64,000 bases of DNA from Terrabacter sp. Ter38. Lineage in GTDB: Bacteria > Actinomycetota > Actinomycetes > Actinomycetales > Dermatophilaceae. Below, piece after piece: positions 1-8,545 of this stretch (within the stretch, counting starts at the first letter, position 1; every line of letters starts with the position of its first letter). The stretch spans positions 248,001 to 312,000 of the forward strand of contig NZ_JALJRZ010000002.1 of the NCBI RefSeq assembly GCF_024519435.1, given 5' to 3'. Both the position numbers and the translations under genes were made by a program. The notes under the pieces are model-generated. The model had not been told where the DNA came from and did no database searches. It saw only the letters and a list, made by a program, of their open reading frames with translations.

Positions 1-520
1 AGCCGCCGCCCTGCTGGCCACCTGCAGCCGGGGCCGCCTGGCCACCGGCGGAGCCGCCGGTCGCCCACGGGTCCTCGGCCTGGCCACCGGAGCCACCGCT
101 CCAGCCGCCGCCCTGGCCCTGGCCGCCGCCGAAGCCGCCGCCACCGCCCGCGCCGCGCTGGGTCTTGTTGACCTTGGCGGTGGCGCTGCGCAGGGACGGG
201 CCGATCTCGTCGACGTCCATCTCCACGACGGTGCGCTTCTCGCCTTCCTTCGTCTCGTAGGAACGAGACTTCAGCCGGCCGGACACGATCACGCGCATGC
301 CCCGCTGGCACGACTCGGCGACGTTCTCCGCCGCGTCGCGCCACACCGAGCAGCGCATGAACAGCGTCTCGCCGTCCTTCCACTCATTGCTCTGGCGGTC
401 GAACTGCCGCGGCGTCGAGGCCACGGTGAAGTTCGCGACCGCGGCCCCGGACGGCGTGAAACGCAGCTCGGGGTCGGCGGTCAGGTTGCCGATGATCGTG
501 ATGACGGTGTCGCCTGCCAT
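1..520 (-). CDS. ssb: Single-stranded DNA-binding protein Ssb (3' end beyond window)
   Basis: Binds single-stranded DNA during replication, recombination and repair. The product begins [20 protein letters not shown] and continues with the OB-fold core typical of actinobacterial SSB ([14 protein letters not shown] near residues 22-36, and a conserved W in the NEWKDGE segment). After about residue 115 it becomes a Gly/Gln/Ser-rich flexible tail, as in the family. The acidic C-terminal tip that recruits partner proteins lies outside the window. The ATG at 520 gives the standard N terminus. rpsF lies 48 bp upstream on the same strand, the usual rpsF-ssb operon. Confidence 0.97.
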   Translation of the reverse strand, partial: MAGDTVITIIGNLTADPELRFTPSGAAVANFTVASTPRQFDRQSNEWKDGETLFMRCSVWRDAAENVAESCQRGMRVIVSGRLKSRSYETKEGEKRTVVEMDVDEIGPSLRSATAKVNKTQRGAGGGGGFGGGQGQGGGWSGGSGGQAEDPWATGGSAGGQAAPAAGGQQGGG

Positions 521-568
521 GGACCAGTCCTTCGTCGGTTGATCGAGCGGATCAGTAACTTCGCTGAA

Positions 569-856
569 TCAGGCGCCGGGGCGCAGCAGCTTGGTGCGCA
601 TGACCGACTCGCTGAGGTTCAGCTGGCGGTCGAGCTCCTGGGCGGTGGCCGGCTCGGTCGTCATGTTGACGACGACGTAGATGCCCTCGGACTTCTTCTT
701 GATGTCGTAGGCAAGACGGCGGCGGCCCCAGATGTCGACGTTCTCGACGGTGCCCCCGTCGTTCTTCACGACGGTGAGGAACTTGTCCATCGTCTTGTCG
801 ACGGTGCGCTCTTCGGTCTCCGGGTCGAGGATGACCATGAGTTCGTACTGACGCAT
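569..856 (-). CDS. rpsF: 30S ribosomal protein S6
   Basis: Small-subunit ribosomal protein that pairs with S18 on the central domain of 16S rRNA. The 95-residue product starts [19 protein letters not shown] and has the S6 core with the [14 protein letters not shown] segment; its length is normal for the family. The ATG at 856 is chosen because it gives the standard N terminus and is preceded by a strong GAGGAGGTG ribosome binding site at 867-875. A larger open frame runs upstream through the GT87 gene but is not coding. It is the first gene of the rpsF-ssb operon. Confidence 0.97.
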   Translation of the reverse strand: MRQYELMVILDPETEERTVDKTMDKFLTVVKNDGGTVENVDIWGRRRLAYDIKKKSEGIYVVVNMTTEPATAQELDRQLNLSESVMRTKLLRPGA

Positions 857-886
857 GCTTCTAACCCACCTCCTCTGGTCTCGGCG

Positions 887-907
887 GTCACGAGTCTCTC
901 TCGTGAC
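887..907 (-). promoter_or_regulatory. Hairpin in the rpsF leader
   Basis: Perfect 8-bp inverted repeat GTCACGAG / CTCGTGAC with a 5-nt loop, ending about 30 nt upstream of the rpsF start codon. rpsF leaders in several phyla bind the S6:S18 complex for autoregulation, but I do not see the diagnostic bulge of that motif clearly, so the role is open. A possible -10 box (TAGTCT on the minus strand) lies near 1039-1044. The rest of the 239-bp gap up to the GT87 gene shows nothing else clear. Confidence 0.3.
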
Positions 908-1095
908 AGGAGGGTTGCATTCGTCCCGCCGCGAGCCTGGGGCCCGGCCTGATCTACCAGCCGGGTTCAGCCTCGCAGACCTCACCGACATCGAGTCGGC
1001 TCGATCCACAGGGCACCGGGCACACGGCGAACTGGGCAAGACTACCGGGCCGGACGGCATACACCGAAATCGTGGCGCCGGCGCGTCCGCACGGG

Positions 1096-2439
1096 TCAGG
1101 AGAAGCGGACGATGAGTCGGTCCTCGGCGCCGCTCATCGGGCCCGCGAGGTCGTCGGGCTCCCCCTTCGACCGGCTCCACCGGTCGCGGGCCCGCAGCCA
1201 CACGACGGCCACGAGCCACAGCACGGCCACGACGCGCAGCATCGAGAAGAACGCGTACCACGACGCCGGCAACCCACGATCGGGCACGGTCGTCGCTGCG
1301 ATCGTCAGCCACACCGCGACGAAGTTGAGCGTCTCGGCCCCGGCCCAGATGAGGTGGTCCCGCCACTGGAGGGCACACCACGCGACGAGGGGCAGGAGCC
1401 ACACCGAGCTCTGCACGGTGAACGACTTGCCGGTGACGAGCACGATGCCGACCATGACGAGCGACACCTCGGCGATCGTCGGTCGCCGGGCCGACGACAG
1501 CGCGAGCACGGCACCGGCCACGAGGGCGACGAGCCAGCCGACGACGGCGAGCGCCGTGACGGCCCCGGTGGGCAGCGGGTGCCCGGCGAGCTGCGGGAGC
1601 AGCCACGGTGAGCCGTAGCCGGCTCCGGCCGACGCCCACCCCTGGTAGGGGGAGGCGGCCGCCTCGCGGTTGAGCAGCCAGAGCCCGGAGAGCAGCGCGC
1701 CGAACGTCAGCAGCGCGTAGCCGACGACGCGACCCATCTCGTGCAGCCGACCGGACCGCACGCAGAGCAGCGCGATCGCGACGAGGATGAGCACGGGGTA
1801 GGTCCGCGCCCCGATGGCGAGCCCGAGCAGCACTCCCGCGAGCGTCGGGTTGCGCCGCGACCACGCCCACATCCCGGCGCTGGCCAGCGCCACGCCGAGC
1901 AGGTCGGCCGAGACGAACCCCGCCAGCACGACGACGGGGGAGAGCGCGACGTGCGCCGCCGAGATGGGTCGCGCGGCCGACGACGCGACGAGCCACACGA
2001 TGACGAGCAGCAGGAGGGTCAGCAGCACCGACCACAGCGCGAAGTACCACGCAGCCCGCGTCTTGAGCGACCCGTCGTCGGGGGCGAGGCTGGCCACGGC
2101 CGTGAGCACGAGCCCGGTCAGGGGCGGCTGCCCGGTGACCGGTGCGCCGTCGCCACCCTGGAGGTATGCCGCGAGGCCGGCCTTGACGTTCGCGTCCCGG
2201 TACGCCGTAGGAAGGTCGGCGTAGCAGGCGCTCCAGAACTGGGTGTCGCCCGCGAAGCCGGTGCGCAGGCAGGGCGCCCGCAGCAGGATCGCGAGACCGG
2301 CGGTGACGGCCGTCAGGGCGGACAGCAGAGCGGCCGTGAGCACCCACGGGAGCTCACGGGCCGCGGCATACCGTCCGCGGGGGCCTCCGATGAGCTCGGA
2401 GGCCGCCCGCACGACGGGGTCGTCGACCTTCTCGGTCAC
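1096..2439 (-). CDS. Polytopic membrane protein, GT87/DUF2029-like mannosyltransferase
   Basis: A 447-residue protein with many hydrophobic segments (first near residues 32-53) and an outward-facing loop containing the [10 protein letters not shown] segment. The architecture and position match the DUF2029/GT87 family of polyprenyl-phosphate-mannose-dependent glycosyltransferases; in mycobacteria the equivalent gene (Rv0051) also sits between ponA1 and rpsF. Such enzymes add mannose to lipid glycans outside the membrane, but the substrate here is unknown. The GTG start at 2439 lies 48 bp after the penicillin-binding protein gene, so the two are probably co-transcribed. No strong ribosome binding site precedes it, so the start is less certain than the function class. 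Confidence 0.8.
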   Translation of the reverse strand: MTEKVDDPVVRAASELIGGPRGRYAAARELPWVLTAALLSALTAVTAGLAILLRAPCLRTGFAGDTQFWSACYADLPTAYRDANVKAGLAAYLQGGDGAPVTGQPPLTGLVLTAVASLAPDDGSLKTRAAWYFALWSVLLTLLLLVIVWLVASSAARPISAAHVALSPVVVLAGFVSADLLGVALASAGMWAWSRRNPTLAGVLLGLAIGARTYPVLILVAIALLCVRSGRLHEMGRVVGYALLTFGALLSGLWLLNREAAASPYQGWASAGAGYGSPWLLPQLAGHPLPTGAVTALAVVGWLVALVAGAVLALSSARRPTIAEVSLVMVGIVLVTGKSFTVQSSVWLLPLVAWCALQWRDHLIWAGAETLNFVAVWLTIAATTVPDRGLPASWYAFFSMLRVVAVLWLVAVVWLRARDRWSRSKGEPDDLAGPMSGAEDRLIVRFS

Positions 2440-2487
2440 CGGACGGTCATCCCGTCACCCCGGCACGGTCACCGGCCCGCCCCCGCC

Positions 2488-4749
2488 TCATGGGGCGTTG
2501 CCGGGTTTGGTCGAGGTGGGCGACGGTCCCCCGGGCAACGGGATCGTGATCGTCGGCTGCGTCGTGGTCGGCTGGGGCTTCCCGGTGCCCTTCGTCTTCG
2601 TCGGCTGCTGCGTCGTCGTCGTCGGCGGTGCCGTCGTGGTGGTCGGCGCCTCGGTCGTCGTCGTGGCCGGCGCCTGGGTCGTCGTCGTCGTCTGTGGCGG
2701 CGGCGTGAACGTCGGGGTCGGCGTCGGGATCTTGTCGTCGCCGACACCGACGCGGCTCGGGAAGTCCTGGACCTCCATGTTCTCCGTCACGACCTTCATG
2801 AAGTCGTAGAAGACGTCGGCGGGGATCGTGCCACCCGTGAGGTTGGTGTCCTCGGAGCTCGTCAGCGTCTGCGGGTTGCCGTCGGAGTCGGGCTTGTACA
2901 TGCCGATCGACACCGCCAGCTGCGGGATGAAGCCGGAGAACCAGATCGACTTCGCCTCGGACGAGGTGCCCGTCTTGCCGGCGATGGGCCGGCCGAGGCG
3001 CTGGAGCTTCGTCGCGGTGCCGCCGTCCTTGACGGTGTAGGTCATCGCATCGGTGACGTCGGCGGTCACGTCCTTGTCGAAGGCGCGCTTCGTCTGCGGC
3101 TTGGCCTCGTACGTGAAGTCACCGGTGGTCGACGTGACCTTCTTGACGAAGTACGGCTTGGCCCGTACGCCCTGCGCCGCGATGGTGGAGTAGGCCGTGG
3201 CCATGTCGATGACGTGGGGGGAGGCGGTGCCGAGGACGTTGGTCAGGTCGGTGCCGAGTCCACGAGTGCGCTCCGGGATGCCTGCGTCGATGGCCGCCTG
3301 TCGGGTCAGGGCCGGCGTGATCGTGTTGTTGAGGTTGACGAAGGCCGTGTTGATCGAGCGGCCGATCATCCGGCGCATGTCGACCATGCCGTAGGAGCGG
3401 TCACCGAAGTTGGTGATCTTCGTGCCGGCGATCTCCTGCGGCTGGTCGCCGTCGAACTTCGTCTTGGTCGAGATCCCGTCCCGGACGGCGGCCAGGACGG
3501 CGAACGGCTTGAAGTTCGAGGCGCCCTGCATGATCGCCTGCGTCGAGGTGTTGTACTGGCTCTTCGCGTAGTCGGCGCCGCCGTACATCGCGACGACCGC
3601 GCCGTCGCCGGGACGGACCGCGACGAGTCCGCCGGTCACCTTCTTGGGCAGGTTGTCCTTCATCGCCGCGACGGCCGCGGTCTGGGCCTTCTTGTCGATC
3701 GTCGTGACGATGCGCAGGCCGCCGTTGTCGATCTCCTGGTCCGTCAGGCCGGTGGAGAGGAGCTCGCGCTTGACCTGGGCGGTGATGTAGCCGTTGGGCC
3801 CCGACGAGGACTTGTTGCCCTTGTAGGCCTGGATCTTCGGCAGCCCGGTGTACTTCGCCCGCTCGGCCGCGCTGAGCCAGCCCTCCTGCACCATCCCGTC
3901 GAGGACGTAGGCGTAGCGCTTCGTGAGGTTGGCCTCGGCCGTGTCGCCGTTGGCCGGGTCGTAGAGCGACGGCGCGTTGATGACCGACGCCAGGACGGCG
4001 CCCTCACCGACGGTCAGCTTGGAGACGTCCTTGCCGAAGTACGCCTTGGCCGCGCTCTGGATGCCGTAGGCGCCGCGGCCGTAGTAGATCGTGTTGAGGT
4101 ACTTCTCGAGGATCTCGGCCTTGGAGAGCTGGCCGTCGATCTTCACCGCGATGAGGATCTCCTTGGCCTTGCGGGAGAGCGTGCGGTCCTGGGTCAGGAA
4201 GTAGTTCTTGACGTACTGCTGGGTGATCGTGGAGCCACCGACCTGGGCCTCACCGGTGACGCTCGTCTTGACGGCGCGCAGGATGCCGCCGACCGAGATG
4301 CCGTTGTTCTGGTAGAACGTGCGGTCCTCGGCGGCGATGTGCGCGTCCTGGACGAACTTCGGCACCTGCTTGAGCTTGACCGACTCACGGTTGCCGTCCT
4401 GGACGGCGATGCGGTCGAGCTCGGTCTTGCCGTCGCTGTAGTAGACGATCGAGACCTGCTTGTTGGCCAGCTCGTTGGGCTGCGGGATGGCGGTCTGGTT
4501 GTAGGCGACGACGACGCCGACGACGCCGAGCACGAGCAGGACGGCGGCGGCGATCGAGCCCCACTTGAGCGTGCCGAGCACCCACTTCTTCCAGCCGGTG
4601 CGGCCCTCGCCGTCACCGTCGTCGAAGCCGGTGCCTCCGGTCGACCGGCCCGTGCCGTTGCCATTCCCTCCGCGCTGGGGCCGGCCCTTGCCGGCCGCCT
4701 GCTGGGCAGCGCGGATGTCGCGCCTGCTCTGCGTCACAACCTGCTCCAT
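2488..4749 (-). CDS. ponA: Class A penicillin-binding protein (transglycosylase/transpeptidase)
   Basis: Bifunctional peptidoglycan synthase of the cell membrane, 753 residues. Order: basic/Gly-rich cytoplasmic tail (1-60), one membrane anchor (about 62-83), GT51 glycosyltransferase domain with catalytic Glu141 in EDRTF and the GGSTITQQ motif (171-178), then a transpeptidase domain with SNFK (nucleophile Ser411, Lys414), SIN (465-467) and KTG (592-594). After about residue 680 comes a Thr/Pro low-complexity tail (TTTTQAP-like repeats), probably spanning the wall. The canonical PGSSFK context of the nucleophile reads GASNFK, with the SxxK motif intact. Position and architecture match mycobacterial ponA1. 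It shares an upstream region with a divergent ECF sigma gene. Confidence 0.95.
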   Translation of the reverse strand: MEQVVTQSRRDIRAAQQAAGKGRPQRGGNGNGTGRSTGGTGFDDGDGEGRTGWKKWVLGTLKWGSIAAAVLLVLGVVGVVVAYNQTAIPQPNELANKQVSIVYYSDGKTELDRIAVQDGNRESVKLKQVPKFVQDAHIAAEDRTFYQNNGISVGGILRAVKTSVTGEAQVGGSTITQQYVKNYFLTQDRTLSRKAKEILIAVKIDGQLSKAEILEKYLNTIYYGRGAYGIQSAAKAYFGKDVSKLTVGEGAVLASVINAPSLYDPANGDTAEANLTKRYAYVLDGMVQEGWLSAAERAKYTGLPKIQAYKGNKSSSGPNGYITAQVKRELLSTGLTDQEIDNGGLRIVTTIDKKAQTAAVAAMKDNLPKKVTGGLVAVRPGDGAVVAMYGGADYAKSQYNTSTQAIMQGASNFKPFAVLAAVRDGISTKTKFDGDQPQEIAGTKITNFGDRSYGMVDMRRMIGRSINTAFVNLNNTITPALTRQAAIDAGIPERTRGLGTDLTNVLGTASPHVIDMATAYSTIAAQGVRAKPYFVKKVTSTTGDFTYEAKPQTKRAFDKDVTADVTDAMTYTVKDGGTATKLQRLGRPIAGKTGTSSEAKSIWFSGFIPQLAVSIGMYKPDSDGNPQTLTSSEDTNLTGGTIPADVFYDFMKVVTENMEVQDFPSRVGVGDDKIPTPTPTFTPPPQTTTTTQAPATTTTEAPTTTTAPPTTTTQQPTKTKGTGKPQPTTTQPTITIPLPGGPSPTSTKPGNAP

Positions 4750-4890
4750 TCACTGATCAGGCCCGAGAAACCGTCCCGGGCCGCCACTCAGTATGACCTG
4801 ACCGGCACCGGGACGACGAAACCACGGAGGCGGCTCACACGACCCGCACAAGCGCCCCACAGACTGTTGTCACATACCCGGGTGCGGCGT

Positions 4891-4917
4891 GCAACCTTTC
4901 TCCGGGGTCAGCCGGTC
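4891..4917 (+). promoter_or_regulatory. Possible ECF-type promoter for the sigma/partner pair
   Basis: GCAACC (4891-4896) and GGTC (4914-4917) are separated by 17 bp, similar to the AACC-N16/17-CGTC pattern used by SigE-class ECF factors. It lies about 80 bp upstream of the chosen sigma start and would allow autoregulation. The -10 is imperfect and the call rests on pattern alone. Confidence 0.35.
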
Positions 4918-4998
4918 CTGCAGGATGTGACGACAGTGACAGGCACCGACGCCGGGGCGAGCAGCCTCTCCGCCGGGCCGCTGACAGGGGGACGAGCC

Positions 4999-5511
4999 GT
5001 GGACCGAGGGTCCTTCGACGACTTCGTGGCGACGCGCTCCACCCGACTGTTGCGGACGGCATACCTCCTGACCCACGACCGCGCGCTCGCCGAGGACCTC
5101 GTGCAGACCTCCCTCGCCAAGGCGTGGTTCGCCTGGGGCCGCATCGACGGCCAGCCCGACGCGTACGTCCGCCGGGTCATGGTCAACACGTACTCGAGCT
5201 GGTGGCGGCGGCGCTGGAACGGCGAGCAGGCCACGGCCGATCCGCCCGAGCGTGCCGCGGGTGCCGGGCACCGCCCCGAGGACGGACGCGTCGACGACCG
5301 CACCGACCTCTGGCGGGCTCTCGCTCGGCTGCCGAAGCGCCAGCGGGCCGTCGTCGTGCTCCGCTTCTACGAGGACCTGTCCGAGATCGAGACCGCCGAG
5401 ATCCTGCAGTGCTCCGTCGGCACCGTGAAGAGCCAGGCGAGCCGTGCGCTGGCCAAGCTCCGCATCGACCCCACCCTGAGCCCGACCTCCGACGAGGAGC
5501 GTGTCCGATGA
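4999..5511 (+). CDS. ECF RNA polymerase sigma factor, SigE family
   Basis: A 170-residue SigE-family factor of the actinobacterial group (SigE70 type). Region 2 spans about residues 8-70 (DRALAEDLVQTSLAKAW) and region 4 about 110-160, with the helix-turn-helix in EIAEILQCSVGTVKSQ-like sequence (here EIETAEILQCSVGTVK). The GTG at 4999 is chosen because AGGGGGA lies 8-9 nt upstream and the homologous block begins there; a GTG at 4927 would add 24 residues without a proper ribosome binding site. The stop overlaps the ATG of the next gene (ATGA), so the two are translationally coupled, as is usual for a sigma factor and its regulator. Confidence 0.9.
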   Translation: MDRGSFDDFVATRSTRLLRTAYLLTHDRALAEDLVQTSLAKAWFAWGRIDGQPDAYVRRVMVNTYSSWWRRRWNGEQATADPPERAAGAGHRPEDGRVDDRTDLWRALARLPKRQRAVVVLRFYEDLSEIETAEILQCSVGTVKSQASRALAKLRIDPTLSPTSDEERVR

Positions 5512-6587
5512 ACCTCACCGACCTGCGCGACGAGCTGACCACCCACGCCGACGACCTCGGCAGCGCCCGCGACTTCACGGCCGGGGTCGCCGACCGGGTG
5601 CGCCACACGAAGCGGCGTCGCGCGGTCGCCGCAGGCTCGGTCGCGACGCTCGCCGTCGCCGCCCTCGCCGTCGGTGTCGTGTCCTCGCTCGGCCGTCCCG
5701 CACCGACCATGCCCGCCGGGTCGCCGTCGAGCGCCGCCCCGATGCTCGGAGCCGACGGCATGCCGCTCCGCTCCGTCCCCGACGCTCCCGGCGACGTCGT
5801 CAAGGACGGCCTGCGCTACCGGGCCCAGGTGGCCGACGACACCCTGGTCGCCGGTTTCATCGGCGACCGCGGCCAGGGGCAGTTCACCCTGATGTGGACC
5901 CCCACGACGACTCACGCGTCGGTCGGTGCCGAGTGCTTCCTGCCCGGCCTGACCCAGACCGAGGCCGCGACGTACATGGTCACGGTCAGCCTCCGGGGGA
6001 CCACAGGCTTCTTCGGCAGCTCGTGCTCGGGCGGCCGACCGCAGCAGCGCGACCTACCGCCCGGGGGAACCGTCCCCGGCGAGCCGGGCCAGGGCTGGAC
6101 CGACCTGACGGTGGGCCGAGCTGCCTCCGTGCGCATCCAGCTGGTCGACGCGAAGACGAGCAAGCCGGCCTCCGTCGACGGTGCCCAGCTCACCGGCGCC
6201 GTCTACGAGCAGGGCGCCCAGACCCTGATCAGGGACCTGTCCGGCAAGCCGGTCACGGTCCTCCCCGACGTCATCGAGCGTGAGGGCTACCGCTACCGCC
6301 TCGACGGCCGGGTCTCGGTCGCCGACGCGACGACGCGCGACGAGCTCGTCGTCCCGACACCCGGCGGTCGGCCGTTCCTCGTCACCTACGGGTATGCCGG
6401 CACCGGTGGCCCCTCCGTCGGGGCCGAGCACCTCACCGGACTCGTCGACGAGAGCACCGCCATCTCAGGCGGCCTGACGACGGCGGCACAGCCGGCCCGG
6501 CCCGAAGGCACCGTGACCCTGCGTCACGACGGGGCGGTCTCCGCGACGGGCGTCCGGCTCGTGGCCGTCTACATCCCCGAGTCCTGA
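5508..6587 (+). CDS. Single-pass membrane protein, probable anti-sigma partner
   Basis: A 359-residue protein translationally coupled to the upstream ECF sigma gene. Residues 1-38 are a short, charged cytoplasmic segment (RVRHTKRRRAVAA before the membrane), residues about 39-62 a transmembrane helix, and the remaining 290 residues an exported domain of unknown fold. Several Cys are present in the outer part (ECF near 144, SCSGG near 170). No zinc-binding HxxxCxxC anti-sigma motif is visible. Actinobacterial SigE-family factors are commonly followed by such proteins, which are presumed to hold the sigma factor at the membrane; this role is inferred from context. A hydrolytic or binding activity of the outer domain cannot be excluded. 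Confidence 0.7.
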   Translation: MNLTDLRDELTTHADDLGSARDFTAGVADRVRHTKRRRAVAAGSVATLAVAALAVGVVSSLGRPAPTMPAGSPSSAAPMLGADGMPLRSVPDAPGDVVKDGLRYRAQVADDTLVAGFIGDRGQGQFTLMWTPTTTHASVGAECFLPGLTQTEAATYMVTVSLRGTTGFFGSSCSGGRPQQRDLPPGGTVPGEPGQGWTDLTVGRAASVRIQLVDAKTSKPASVDGAQLTGAVYEQGAQTLIRDLSGKPVTVLPDVIEREGYRYRLDGRVSVADATTRDELVVPTPGGRPFLVTYGYAGTGGPSVGAEHLTGLVDESTAISGGLTTAAQPARPEGTVTLRHDGAVSATGVRLVAVYIPES

Positions 6588-6663
6588 CGACCTCGGCTCC
6601 GGTCCAGGCCACAGCGGCCCGGACGCCTAGCACGTGGGGCGGCCGTCGCGATGCGTCGGTGTG

Positions 6664-6682
6664 ATGTATCGCAGCGATATAT
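6664..6682. promoter_or_regulatory. Palindromic operator of the PadR gene
   Basis: TATCGC-A-GCGATA is a perfect 6-bp inverted repeat around one base. It extends to a 19-bp near-palindrome (ATGTATCGCAGCGATATAT, one mismatch pair). It is AT-rich relative to its surroundings and covers the expected -35 region of the -10 box at 6690, so a bound PadR dimer would block its own promoter. Autorepression is the usual PadR behaviour; binding here is inferred. Confidence 0.6.
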
Positions 6683-6689
6683 CTGCGTG

Positions 6690-6695
6690 TATGGT
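6690..6695 (+). promoter_or_regulatory. -10 box, leaderless PadR promoter
   Basis: TATGGT is followed by six bases and then the GTG start at 6702, so transcription would begin at or next to the start codon. This explains the absence of a usable ribosome binding site at that start. Confidence 0.5.
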
Positions 6696-6701
6696 GAAGG
6701 T

Positions 6702-7355
6702 GTGCCGAAGTCCGAACGTCCTCAGAGCCGCCGCGCTGCGCTGCTCGAGTTCGCGGTGCTCGGCCTGCTCCACGACGGCCCGCTGCACGGCTACGAGCTG
6801 CGCAAGCGGCTCACCACGGCGCTCGGCATCTTCCGAGCGCTGTCCTACGGCTCGCTCTACCCGGCGCTGCGCCACCTCGTCGACTCGGGCTGGATCCACG
6901 AGACCACCGAGGCGCCGACGGGCAGCAGCAAACGCCCCCGCATCACCTACGAGCTGACCGCAGACGGCAAGGAGCACTTCCAGGACCTCGTCGCGGCCAG
7001 CGGCCCCGACGCCTGGGACGACGACGACTTCGACGTCCGCTTCGCCTTCTTCTCCCGCACCGAGGCGCAGGTACGCCTGCGCATCCTCGAGGGCCGGCGC
7101 TCCCGGCTCGAGGAGCGGCTCGCCAACATCCGCGACGCCTCGCAAGCCCGTCGCGAGCGGATGGACAGCTACACCCTCGCCCTCCAGCAGCACGGCGAGG
7201 AGCGCGCCGAGCGCGAGGTGCGCTGGCTCGAGGAGCTCATCGTCGCCGAACGCCGCGCGGCCCTCGACCCGGGCCCTGCGGCCTATGACGAGCCCGGCCT
7301 CGCCACCACAGACATCACCACCCCCCAGAGCACGACCACCAACAACAAGGAGTGA
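6702..7355 (+). CDS. PadR-family transcriptional repressor
   Basis: A 217-residue PadR regulator. The winged-helix domain fills residues 10-85 (LLEFAVLGLLHDGPLHGYEL, then RALSYGSLYPALRHL and the ITYELTADG wing). A longer C-terminal helical part forms the dimerisation region (about 100-190), followed by a Ser/Thr-rich end. The GTG at 6702 is preferred over an upstream in-frame start at 6651 because a -10 box sits six bases before it and the extra residues would be translated from the operator palindrome. Its stop lies 3 bp before inositol-phosphate synthase; in mycobacteria a PadR-like gene (Rv0047c) is also paired with ino1. Control of ino1 is therefore likely but inferred. Confidence 0.9.
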   Translation: MPKSERPQSRRAALLEFAVLGLLHDGPLHGYELRKRLTTALGIFRALSYGSLYPALRHLVDSGWIHETTEAPTGSSKRPRITYELTADGKEHFQDLVAASGPDAWDDDDFDVRFAFFSRTEAQVRLRILEGRRSRLEERLANIRDASQARRERMDSYTLALQQHGEERAEREVRWLEELIVAERRAALDPGPAAYDEPGLATTDITTPQSTTTNNKE

Positions 7356-7358
7356 TCC

Positions 7359-8450
7359 ATGGGATCCGTACGCGTCGCCATCGTCGGCGTCGGCAACTGC
7401 GCGAGCTCGCTCGTGCAGGGCGTCGAGTACTACAAGGACGCTGACGCCACCACCGGCGTCCCCGGCCTGATGCACGTCAAGTTCGGCGAGTACCACGTCT
7501 CTGACGTCGAGTTCGTCGCCGCGTTCGACGTCGACGACAAGAAGGTCGGCAAGGACCTCTCCGAGGCCATCAACGCCTCCGAGAACAACACCATCAAGAT
7601 CGCCGACGTCCCCACCACGGGTGTCGAGGTCCAGCGCGGCCACACGCTCGACGGTCTCGGAAAGTACTACCGCCAGACGATCGACGAGTCCGGCGCCGAG
7701 CCGGTCGACGTCGTGCAGGTCCTCAAGGACCGCAAGGTCGACGTCCTCGTCTCCTACCTCCCGGTGGGCTCCGAGCAGGCCGACAAGTTCTACGCCCAGT
7801 GCGCCATCGACGCGAAGGTCGCCTTCGTCAACGCGCTCCCGGTCTTCATCGCCTCCGACCCCGAGTGGGCCGCGAAGTTCGAGGCCGCCGGCGTGCCGAT
7901 CATCGGCGACGACATCAAGAGCCAGGTCGGCGCGACGATCACGCACCGCGTCATGGCCAAGCTCTTCGAGGACCGCGGCGTCGCGCTCGACCGGACGTAC
8001 CAGCTCAACGTCGGCGGCAACATGGACTTCAAGAACATGCTCGAGCGCGAGCGCCTCGAGTCCAAGAAGGTCTCCAAGACCCAGGCCGTCACGTCCAACC
8101 TGACCGGCTCGCTCTCGGGTCTCGTCGACAGCAAGAACGTCCACATCGGCCCGTCCGACTACGTCGCGTGGCTCGACGACCGCAAGTGGGCCTACGTCCG
8201 CCTCGAGGGTCGCGCCTTCGGAGACGTGCCGCTGAACCTCGAGTACAAGCTCGAGGTGTGGGACTCCCCCAACTCTGCCGGCATCATCATCGACGCCATC
8301 CGTGCGGCGAAGATCGCCAAGGACCGTGGCATCGGCGGCGCCCTGCTGTCCGCCTCGTCCTACCTCATGAAGTCCCCGCCGGAGCAGCGCCCGGACGACC
8401 TCGGTCGCGCCAAGCTCGAGGCCTTCATCGCGGGCACCGAGGAGCGCTGA
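7359..8450 (+). CDS. ino1: Inositol-3-phosphate synthase
   Basis: Converts glucose 6-phosphate to 1L-myo-inositol 1-phosphate with NAD, the first step towards phosphatidylinositol and mycothiol in actinobacteria. The 363-residue product has the N-terminal Rossmann motif GVGNCASSL (residues 10-18), the YLPVGSE region, and the conserved core around VGATITHR and the NVGGNMDF segment. Length is normal for the actinobacterial short form. The ATG at 7359 has AAGGAG at 7347-7352. It follows the PadR gene by 3 bp and is followed by a strong hairpin terminator. Confidence 0.96.
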   Translation: MGSVRVAIVGVGNCASSLVQGVEYYKDADATTGVPGLMHVKFGEYHVSDVEFVAAFDVDDKKVGKDLSEAINASENNTIKIADVPTTGVEVQRGHTLDGLGKYYRQTIDESGAEPVDVVQVLKDRKVDVLVSYLPVGSEQADKFYAQCAIDAKVAFVNALPVFIASDPEWAAKFEAAGVPIIGDDIKSQVGATITHRVMAKLFEDRGVALDRTYQLNVGGNMDFKNMLERERLESKKVSKTQAVTSNLTGSLSGLVDSKNVHIGPSDYVAWLDDRKWAYVRLEGRAFGDVPLNLEYKLEVWDSPNSAGIIIDAIRAAKIAKDRGIGGALLSASSYLMKSPPEQRPDDLGRAKLEAFIAGTEER

Positions 8451-8476
8451 CCCTTCGGTCACGACCGCGCGGTCTT

Positions 8477-8523
8477 GTATGCCGTGAGGCCCCCTTCCGT
8501 CCGGGAGGGGGCCTCACGCATAC
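8477..8523. terminator. Terminator between convergent ino1 and septum-protein genes
   Basis: CGTGAGGCCCCC (8483-8494) pairs perfectly with GGGGGCCTCACG (8507-8518), and further pairs close the loop to four bases. GTATGC / GCATAC flank the stem. There is no T-tract, as is common in actinobacteria. It can serve both convergent genes. Confidence 0.8.
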
Positions 8524-8545
8524 GCGGGCACTGCGACGTGGGTGG

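Noticed and set aside
2590-2700. GTC-rich simple repeat at the end of the penicillin-binding protein gene
   Set aside because: It encodes the Thr/Pro low-complexity tail common in class A PBPs of actinobacteria; no independent element.
1741-4998. Very long plus-strand open frame running antisense to the GT87 and PBP genes into the sigma gene
   Set aside because: It is the GC-rich antisense shadow of two well-supported minus-strand genes; only the part from 4999 is real.
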